NCBI GenBank assembly: GCA_023228245.1
Contig: JALOBN010000035.1
Location: forward strand, 1-29,458
Direction of reading: 5' to 3'
Length of the DNA stretch: 29,458 nucleotides
Source: Candidatus Pacearchaeota archaeon
GTDB lineage: Archaea > Nanoarchaeota > Nanoarchaeia > Pacearchaeales > GW2011-AR1
Shown here: piece by piece, positions 24,145 through 29,458 of the stretch
Layout: every line of letters begins with the position of its first letter
Position numbering within the stretch: position 1 is the first letter of the stretch
Translations under genes and position numbers: made by a program
The notes under the pieces: model-generated
The model's input: only the letters and a program-made list of their open reading frames with translations
Told to the model about the DNA's origin: nothing
Database searches by the model: none

Positions 24145-24426
24145 TCATGTAGGTTGTGTTTCGATTGAGAGGAACAATGGCAAGAGGCTGAGAATGAGTT
24201 TCAAAATTGCGAGCCAGTTTTCCTTAATCCAACTCCAAATCTCAGGCCATCCACGTTTCCGTGAATACTTCTCGACTTCATGCATTAGGTCGATTTTTTC
24301 ACCCTTTGTCGTCTGACGTACCGGCTTCTCACAGGCGTCGATCAGAGTTTTGAATTCCTCTGGACGAAAGTAGCCCCGCCTATTAGCTCGGATTAGAGCG
24401 GCTTTGTACCGTTGCTGAAATGTCAT
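24145..24426 (-). CDS. Small C-terminally anchored membrane protein, 93 aa
   Basis: The function is not recognised. A basic, helical N-terminal half (QQRYKAALIRANRRGYFRPE; KGEKIDLMHEVEKYSRKRGW) ends in a single membrane helix near residues 67-88 (WIKENWLAILKLILSLLPLF). This is a tail-anchored layout, so the N terminus should stay in the cytoplasm. It lies where a small terminase gene would be expected, but the membrane helix argues against that. It is the last gene of the protease/thioredoxin cassette, three bases after the thioredoxin stop, with the candidate terminase promoter between it and TerL. Small membrane proteins in this place may be holins or export partners. Confidence 0.55.
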   Translation of the reverse strand: MTFQQRYKAALIRANRRGYFRPEEFKTLIDACEKPVRQTTKGEKIDLMHEVEKYSRKRGWPEIWSWIKENWLAILKLILSLLPLFLSIETQPT

Positions 24427-24429
24427 TTA

Positions 24430-24696
24430 TCACCAAACCTTATATTCGAGGTCTTTCTTTAGAACTTCACGTAATTTTTCAATAGCAACGACTCCTACAA
24501 ATCTTTTGATTTCTTTTTCGTCTTGAGTCGCGACTGTAGTCGGAAGCGACCCGATTTTGTAGCGTGAGGATAGCTTAGAATCTGAGTCAACGTCTACGGT
24601 TTGAATCTTATATCCTTCTTTTCGTAGTTGCTCTATGACGGGGTGCATTTGTTTGCACGCGCTACACCACTCTGCTGTGAAGAAATAAGTTTTCAT
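24430..24696 (-). CDS. Thioredoxin/glutaredoxin-like protein
   Basis: An 88-residue single thioredoxin fold. The redox motif is WCSAC (C11, C14) after the first strand FFTAEW; the helix KQMHPVIEQLRKEGYK and strand TVDVDSD follow; the cis-Pro loop is GSLPTTV (P52), and the last helix is VAIEKLREVLKKDL. It has no signal peptide, so it is probably cytoplasmic. It would exchange dithiols and disulphides, either for the host ribonucleotide reductase or, given its neighbours, to keep the Cys protease or Cys-rich tail proteins reduced before export or assembly. The ATG overlaps the stop of the 70-residue gene as ATGA, so the two are coupled. Confidence 0.88.
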   Translation of the reverse strand: MKTYFFTAEWCSACKQMHPVIEQLRKEGYKIQTVDVDSDSKLSSRYKIGSLPTTVATQDEKEIKRFVGVVAIEKLREVLKKDLEYKVW

Positions 24697-24905
24697 TTCA
24701 AGAGCTTTCGAAAGAAATCTCTAATTGGTCGTTTTGGAATCAAATCATACTCAGGAAATTTTTGTGGTTCTATTTTATCCGCTGTCTGATCTATGATATC
24801 GGTCAGTTCATGTATTTTCGTGTTCCATTCAATCGGTCTCTTCAAAAATACATCCAATAAAATTGAGCGTAACCAGACAACAAATTTCCGCCAAAGTATG
24901 AACAT
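24693..24905 (-). CDS. Small membrane-associated protein, 70 aa
   Basis: The function is not recognised. The first ~20 residues (MFILWRKFVVWLRSILLDVF) form a hydrophobic, basic helix suited to the inner face of the membrane; the rest is soluble and acidic-then-basic (HELTDIIDQTADKIEPQKFP; RDFFRKLLK). It sits between the exported protease gene (3-base gap) and the thioredoxin gene (ATGA overlap), so the three are surely co-translated. It might hold the redox protein near the export site, but that is speculation. Confidence 0.55.
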   Translation of the reverse strand: MFILWRKFVVWLRSILLDVFLKRPIEWNTKIHELTDIIDQTADKIEPQKFPEYDLIPKRPIRDFFRKLLK

Positions 24906-24908
24906 TAG

Positions 24909-25922
24909 TTAGAACAAGTCATAAGTTTGTCGTGGGTACCCAGCATACGAGGAGATCGCAATTGTGTCCCCTTGAGCACAGATTCGATTTATCACACTGG
25001 CGTCAGCCCAAAAACTGCCTACTGGTTGATTGAGTTTTGTACCACCACTAACAAAATCACCCCAGGAATTTTGAATGCAGCCACCAGGGCGGTCGCAAGC
25101 TTCGTCGATACCCGTCAATAACATAGCATGATTCCATGCCCGGTTTCCTGGCATTAAATATCCGTCTTTATCACGTCCACGCTTAGTATTGAACCCTTGG
25201 TTACTGCACAAAATAACAGGGTAACCATTATAGACACAGTCGCGTGCTTCTTCCCAGTTTTGAACTAATGCACACCATCCAACTGGATGCAATTTACAAA
25301 GCGGCTCCAGTTCCGTCGGAACTCCCTTATACCCCAGATTCCTGGCAACCTCACCGTCATAGTGTGTGAAGTCATAGTCTCCATACTTCTTGCGAAGAAG
25401 AACGCCGTATTTCTTAATAAACTCAGCAGCCCAATAGCCTTCGGCCCCGTCACCATACAATGATCGATTATAAATCGCCTTGCCTATCTCAATTCGAGAT
25501 CCACCATAAATAACTTCAGTAGCAGCCTCTGCCACCCACCGTTGAGGAGAATTTCGTTTTACAATTTGAGTTGCGGTTAGGATGTCTACACCTAAACCAT
25601 AGGCATGTGAAACACAGTCACCAATTTCCTGGTTATGAGGTTGAAGTGGCTTACCAGTGACCTTCTCTAAGAAAGGCCATAGGATTGCGACCTTACCAGC
25701 TCCGGTTCCTTTGATTTCAGCATCCATCTGATTCATAAACGGTTTTGGACTGGAGTTAATAAACCGCCTGCGACTTGCTTCACTGTGTGTCCATCCACAA
25801 TACAGATCTTGATCTGTATTAGCTTTAGCAGCGAATGGACTGCCCTCTAATTTCAGTCCACGACCGAAGGCTAATCCCGCCCCAGCCAGAGCCGACAGTT
25901 TGATAAAGTCGCGTCGATTCAT
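24909..25922 (-). CDS. Tat-exported papain-like (C1A) cysteine protease
   Basis: A 337-residue protease. The N terminus is a twin-arginine signal (NRRDFIKL, then ALAGAGLAFG), so it folds in the cytoplasm and crosses the inner membrane via Tat. The papain triad is in family order: oxyanion Gln98 and Cys103 in HNQEIGDCVSHAYG, His265 in WNHAMLLTG and Asn285 in CIQNSWGDF. Extra Cys (C42, C209, C217, C229, C239, C276, C282) could form disulphides outside the cell. Bacterial members cleave proteins, sometimes peptidoglycan peptides. No endolysin was found elsewhere in the window, so this enzyme may act on a protein-rich envelope at lysis or entry. It lies one base after the stop of the membrane-anchored beta-domain gene. 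Fold, triad and signal are clear; the role is inferred. Confidence 0.86.
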   Translation of the reverse strand: MNRRDFIKLSALAGAGLAFGRGLKLEGSPFAAKANTDQDLYCGWTHSEASRRRFINSSPKPFMNQMDAEIKGTGAGKVAILWPFLEKVTGKPLQPHNQEIGDCVSHAYGLGVDILTATQIVKRNSPQRWVAEAATEVIYGGSRIEIGKAIYNRSLYGDGAEGYWAAEFIKKYGVLLRKKYGDYDFTHYDGEVARNLGYKGVPTELEPLCKLHPVGWCALVQNWEEARDCVYNGYPVILCSNQGFNTKRGRDKDGYLMPGNRAWNHAMLLTGIDEACDRPGGCIQNSWGDFVSGGTKLNQPVGSFWADASVINRICAQGDTIAISSYAGYPRQTYDLF

Positions 25923-25923
25923 A

Positions 25924-26694
25924 TTACTTTGCTACAATTGTTAGTCCGTTTGCAATTTGTACCCAGAGTGTCGCGTGCTGTTCTGGTGTAACAAGTAAAC
26001 CAGCCTCAGCTTCGGTCTTCATTTCTTTTTGCAATGCAGTTAGGAATGGCACCCACGCAGTCAGTCCATTACCTAGGGCCGTTCGATTAGCAATCGCCTG
26101 TGCCTCGATAATTTGTTCAGCCGTAGTTAATTGACCATCTTGGACTTGTTTGGCGACGCCAGTAAAACCAGCGGCTAGTTTAGTAGCCTCCGCTTTCTTA
26201 TTTGGTGAATTTACAAGTTTGCTGAATTCTACTACCTTGCCTGCTACACCTGTGGCAGGATTTACCGGACCCGGTGGTGTTGGTGCTGGTGTATCCCCTT
26301 CACCAACCTTGATTGTCAGTGTCTTCACATCTACGTCATTATCGTTGGCACACGCCACAATGAAAGTAAATTCACCAGAGGCTGAGGAGGAAAAAACAGC
26401 TTTACGACCGTCGTCGTATACTTCAAAGTTTGTTGTTGGCGGTAGAGTCTTCCATTTAAAAGTCTTACCGGCTGATTTAGTCACATCAAAGCGAGCTAGT
26501 TGACCAATCTTGATTTCGGTCGGCCCCTCAATTAGAATCTCGGCCTTAGCGTTTACAATTGGACCGGGTGTTAAGTTATCGTAGGCATTCACACTGGTTT
26601 TGTGACCAATGAACTTATCATAGATTACTCCCCCACTAATGAATAATACAACAACTAAAACAATAGCCGCTACCCAAGGATTCACTGTTTTCAT
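25924..26694 (-). CDS. Membrane-anchored protein with PKD/Ig-like beta domain
   Basis: A 256-residue protein. The N terminus is a signal-anchor helix (VNPWVAAIVLVVVLFISGGV), then a short linker and a beta domain near residues 50-130 (AEILIEGPTEIKIGQLARFD; SSASGEFTFIVACANDNDVD; KTLTIKVGEGD), like PKD or Ig-like domains. A Pro-rich hinge (TPAPTPPGPVNP) leads to a helical C terminus rich in Ala/Lys/Glu (TTAEQIIEAQAIANRTALGN). The domain should face the periplasm. I choose the ATG at 26694 because AGGGAG lies before it; the frame is open to 26766. It directly precedes the Tat protease gene, so a scaffold or receptor role for that enzyme is an attractive guess. The style recalls planctomycete proteins. 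Confidence 0.65.
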   Translation of the reverse strand: MKTVNPWVAAIVLVVVLFISGGVIYDKFIGHKTSVNAYDNLTPGPIVNAKAEILIEGPTEIKIGQLARFDVTKSAGKTFKWKTLPPTTNFEVYDDGRKAVFSSSASGEFTFIVACANDNDVDVKTLTIKVGEGDTPAPTPPGPVNPATGVAGKVVEFSKLVNSPNKKAEATKLAAGFTGVAKQVQDGQLTTAEQIIEAQAIANRTALGNGLTAWVPFLTALQKEMKTEAEAGLLVTPEQHATLWVQIANGLTIVAK

Positions 26695-26704
26695 AAAACT
26701 CTCC

Positions 26705-27007
26705 CTAACTTTTTGGATACTTCTCTTTAATCCGCGTGATTTCGGCTTCCCAAGTCGAAGTCCCATTTATTTTGTCCCAGTAAAGCATATCCAGTTGGTC
26801 TACCAGATTCGGATACTCAAGTTTTCTTGCGTCTTTATAGCGTTTGTTTTTTTCAGACTCCGTTCTCGGGTCTGCAACAGGTCCCATAACCAGGATAAGT
26901 TTGCCGTCCCAAGACGCAATCTCACAGCCAGGGTACATATCTTGAGTGATCCTCTGTTCATCTCGATGTGTCGCTATCACTAGCCCGTTTTTGATTACTA
27001 AAATCAT
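26705..27007 (-). CDS. Tail-fibre-associated small protein (XkdW-like)
   Basis: A 100-residue protein beginning ILVIKNGLVIATHRDEQRI and ending with the conserved-looking YPNLVDQLDMLYWDKINGTS plus TWEAEITRIKEKYPK. That DQLDMLYWDxxNGTxTW segment is common in small proteins encoded right after phage tail-fibre genes, where they may help fibres fold or attach. The gene starts inside the fibre stop as TAATG, so translation is coupled. The role is inferred from the motif and position. Confidence 0.65.
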   Translation of the reverse strand: MILVIKNGLVIATHRDEQRITQDMYPGCEIASWDGKLILVMGPVADPRTESEKNKRYKDARKLEYPNLVDQLDMLYWDKINGTSTWEAEITRIKEKYPKS

Positions 27008-29458
27008 TATTGTATGACCATGGAGTAGGAGTTTCCTTCAGTATTCACGTCTGGAGAATAATCGTCGAATGTATTTCCAGTGGCGTTTGCCGAGACCGCA
27101 TAGATTAGTGCATTTCCCGCCGTTGCTACATATCCCGTACCATTTCCCGTTGCTAAACTAGAAATTGCGTAAACATTAGCCCCAATCACGGAAAGGAATC
27201 CAGCATACGCGCATCCCGACGCTATACCATTGATGCAATACACCGCCCCCCCAGCCGTCGCTACGAAACCACTAGAGTACATATTAGAAATATAAACTGG
27301 GTAATTATCAGGTTCCCCAGTTATCATTCCGCCACGAGCGTGTACACCATAAACAAACTTAGAAAAACCTAGACTTACGAGTGTGTGGCATCTGCCCCCT
27401 GGCCATACTTTTATTCCATTATATTCCGGGCTGATAGACGTGGCGGGTCCAACTAACACAACTTTTCCTATGTTAAGACTAGTGTATACATAGAAGCCGG
27501 TTGATAAGCAGGATAAAATTGTTTTCACAACTGTCACAGTGGAGACAACATTACCACTCGGAGCTGTTGTATTTAAGTGCGCACTTGCGATAGTTATTCT
27601 ACTGTTTCCAGTGTCAACGTTTGTGACTTTATGACAACCACATAAGTATGTTGGATTACTCCCGCCCGTCGCAGGATCTATCAAAACGTAATCATTGACA
27701 GCAATATTTGTCACATTGTTAAGATTCAAAATAATCGACCAAGCTCCCGCCGAACCCGAGGAAGACTGAATACTGCTGGTAGTTTTTGAATAAGTGTGAG
27801 CCCCTGTGATCGTTACTTGTTGGCCATAAGGATAGTCGCAGTCAACAATGTCCGATAGGGTGTGTGTACCATCATTGATAATAATAGTGATACCTACGGC
27901 GGGTTCGAGAGTGTGTTTTCCAACCCAATCCATTGCATGTCTTAATGTGGCCCACGGTGTACCGGACGATCCATCACCTGTGTCATCACTACCTGTAAGA
28001 TCAACATAGTAGATTTTATTTGAATTTATTCTTTTTGTTGCCGGGAATTCACCAAGTGTCAAATCAGTAGTCGTTGTTGAATAAGATAAACCACTGTAAG
28101 TTAACCGGCCATTTGTTGTTGTGTATGGTACATAACCGCCTGTAATTAAACCGTCAGTTAAAACCACTGTTTTACGGGCGGCCCCGGTAGTTATTGTGAA
28201 ATACAAGTCGTCAGTTGTAAATTCTACTTGACCAGCCACAGCAACAGTAGTTGATGTGCCTGAAGTCAATTTAAGTGGAGCAGTGCCAGCGGTTGTCGAA
28301 CCAGCAGGCAGTGTTAACCATGCCGTTGGTGTAAGATTGATACCAACCTGTCCATTTATAGTTAGATCTTGGTCGACTGCCGCCGCCGCAAACACACCAT
28401 AAATTAATGAGAGAGTTCTACCGGTAGCTTCGCTCGCTCGACCATAGGCGTCGATTATGAGTTTATAATCGCCTGTTTCATATTGTCCGGCCGACCATCC
28501 AACAAAACAACAATTCCTTGCACCTGTTAAGGTATACCCAGCATTTTTACCTATGGCAGTGTTTTCAAATCCACTGGTACAAAGTTGCAAGGCACCATTA
28601 CCAATACCAATGTTGTCGTACCCGTCAAGGATGTCACCACCGGCAGCTTGGCCGACTAGGGTATTACCGAATCCCGTTGTCATGTCGAGTCCGGCCCCGA
28701 CCCCGAGTGTTATATTATATGAACCCTTGTAGGTTGCGCCACTTGCACCTACGGAAGATTGACCCCCGTCGCCAATCCAAAGGTTATACCCATCACTGTT
28801 TGCACCGTGATAGGTTGTAACATTGAAAATCTGTCCTGACGTGTTGATTGCAAGCTTGTTGGTCGTAAGAAGCGTACCATCAAAAGTCAAGTTAGCGTCA
28901 TCTGATACTGAGTTTGCTGACTCTGATAAAACTACACGCCCCGCGGTTAGTCCTGAAATGCCGGGGCCACTAGGACCTGAGGGGCCGGTTGGGCCGCTAG
29001 GACCACTCGGACCAGTTGCTCCATCCGGGCCGCTAGGACCTGAGGGACCAGTTGCTCCATTCGGGCCGCTAGGACCACTCGGACCAGTTGCTCCATCCGG
29101 GCCGCTAGGACCACTCGGACCAGTTGCTCCATCCGGGCCGCTAGGACCACTCGGACCAGTTGCTCCATCCGGGCCGCTAGGACCACAGGGACCAGTTGCT
29201 CCATCCGGGCCGCTAGGACCTGAGGGACCAGTTGCTCCATCCGGGCCGCTAGGACCACTCGGACCAGTTGCTCCATCCGGGCCGCTAGGACCACTCGGAC
29301 CAGTTGCTCCATCCGGGCCGCTTGGACCTGAGGGACCAGTTGCTCCATCCGGGCCGCTTGGACCTGAGGGACCAGTTGCTCCATCCGGGCCGCTTGGGCC
29401 GCTCGGACCGGTTGCTCCATCCGGGCCGCTTGGACCGCTCGGACCAGTTGCTCCATCC
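27007..29458 (-). CDS. Collagen-like tail fibre / receptor-binding protein (5' end beyond window)
   Basis: The true frame runs from the window edge through the collagen repeat into the body; a TTG at 28890 is only an internal codon. At least 816 residues are visible. Order: Gly-X-Y collagen repeat (to about 28973); a junction [20 protein letters not shown]; a beta-rich head with trimeric-adhesin-style repeats ([37 protein letters not shown]); an intermediate beta domain ([20 protein letters not shown]); and a pectate-lyase-like right-handed beta-helix ([50 protein letters not shown]). It probably forms a trimeric fibre binding host glycans; no enzyme residues are clear. The window lacks its N terminus, so attachment to the tail is not seen. 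Its stop overlaps the next gene as TAATG. Confidence 0.82.
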   Translation of the reverse strand, partial: DGATGPSGPSGPDGATGPSGPSGPDGATGPSGPSGPDGATGPSGPSGPDGATGPSGPSGPDGATGPSGPSGPDGATGPSGPSGPDGATGPCGPSGPDGATGPSGPSGPDGATGPSGPSGPDGATGPSGPSGPNGATGPSGPSGPDGATGPSGPSGPTGPSGPSGPGISGLTAGRVVLSESANSVSDDANLTFDGTLLTTNKLAINTSGQIFNVTTYHGANSDGYNLWIGDGGQSSVGASGATYKGSYNITLGVGAGLDMTTGFGNTLVGQAAGGDILDGYDNIGIGNGALQLCTSGFENTAIGKNAGYTLTGARNCCFVGWSAGQYETGDYKLIIDAYGRASEATGRTLSLIYGVFAAAAVDQDLTINGQVGINLTPTAWLTLPAGSTTAGTAPLKLTSGTSTTVAVAGQVEFTTDDLYFTITTGAARKTVVLTDGLITGGYVPYTTTNGRLTYSGLSYSTTTTDLTLGEFPATKRINSNKIYYVDLTGSDDTGDGSSGTPWATLRHAMDWVGKHTLEPAVGITIIINDGTHTLSDIVDCDYPYGQQVTITGAHTYSKTTSSIQSSSGSAGAWSIILNLNNVTNIAVNDYVLIDPATGGSNPTYLCGCHKVTNVDTGNSRITIASAHLNTTAPSGNVVSTVTVVKTILSCLSTGFYVYTSLNIGKVVLVGPATSISPEYNGIKVWPGGRCHTLVSLGFSKFVYGVHARGGMITGEPDNYPVYISNMYSSGFVATAGGAVYCINGIASGCAYAGFLSVIGANVYAISSLATGNGTGYVATAGNALIYAVSANATGNTFDDYSPDVNTEGNSYSMVIQ
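28973..29458 (-). repeat. 36-bp tandem repeat coding for collagen Gly-X-Y triplets
   Basis: At least 13 near-perfect 36-bp units, each encoding twelve residues of the form [12 protein letters not shown], continue past the window end. Units differ at few bases: a CTAG versus CTTG change splits the array into two blocks near 29321, and one unit (29185-29187) has a Cys codon (GPC). The array keeps the reading frame of the fibre gene, so changes in copy number alter fibre length without a shift. Confidence 0.92.

Noticed and set aside
24145..24426. Small terminase subunit next to TerL
   Set aside because: The protein ends in a membrane helix and has no helix-turn-helix or oligomer domain, so position alone is not enough.
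27007..28890. Fibre gene starting at 28890
   Set aside because: That codon is a TTG in the middle of an open frame; the frame continues upstream through [14 protein letters not shown] into the collagen repeat.
28947..29456. A 169-residue minus-strand ORF made of [16 protein letters not shown] repeats
   Set aside because: It is the collagen repeat read in the wrong frame. The Gly-X-Y frame is continuous with the fibre body and has the same codon phase as the gene ending at 27007.

Overview
The window reads as the structural half of a long, non-contractile-tailed dsDNA bacteriophage (siphovirus) genome. About 28.6 kb of tightly packed genes all run on the minus strand. In transcription order (right to left) they are: a collagen-bearing tail fibre, an exported-protein/redox cassette, large terminase, portal, head connector, scaffold, P22-like coat, small membrane protein, head-closure and tail-terminator candidates, tail tube, ParB-like protein, tail chaperone with a probable -1 frameshift, a small neck/tail protein, tape measure, and a set of tail-tip and receptor-binding proteins ending in Cys-rich proteins and a short SPFH (band-7) protein. 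Only the first ~850 bases hold plus-strand genes, the end of another operon that closes with a DEDDh exonuclease. The two operons converge and share a CTAG at their stop codons.

Host: nothing identifies it directly. The Tat signal of the papain-like protease (25922) and the style of its membrane-anchored beta-domain neighbour recall Planctomycetota and related environmental bacteria; this is a weak inference. The phage appears undomesticated, with genes intact and overlapping by 1 to 8 bases. No integrase, lysogeny region, tRNA, CRISPR array or insertion sequence was seen, and no canonical endolysin or small terminase was recognised.

Region by region. 1-854 (+): end of an unknown gene, a 62-residue unknown and a DnaQ-like exonuclease. 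851-2451 (-): SPFH protein and two Cys-rich proteins with similar C termini. 2445-8959: tail hub, two proteins sharing a paralogous domain, a LamG-like protein and a small beta-rich structural protein. 9036-12896: tape measure. 12896-17539: neck and tail-tube genes. The tail-tube gene is split after about ten codons by a group I intron carrying a LAGLIDADG endonuclease, and the chaperone has a -1 frame extension whose stop codon lies in the loop of an 11-bp hairpin. 17606-24081: capsid and packaging genes. 24145-26694: Tat-exported cysteine protease, thioredoxin and three membrane proteins. 26705-29458: tail-fibre chaperone-like protein and a fibre with a 36-bp-unit collagen repeat running off the window.

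Most interesting points: the exported protease/thioredoxin/membrane cassette, a candidate for an unusual envelope-active system; the intron in the tail-tube gene; the unannotated -1 frameshift product; a shared N-terminal peptide on coat and scaffold; and stem-loops just after stop codons in most of the intergenic gaps of the structural operon.
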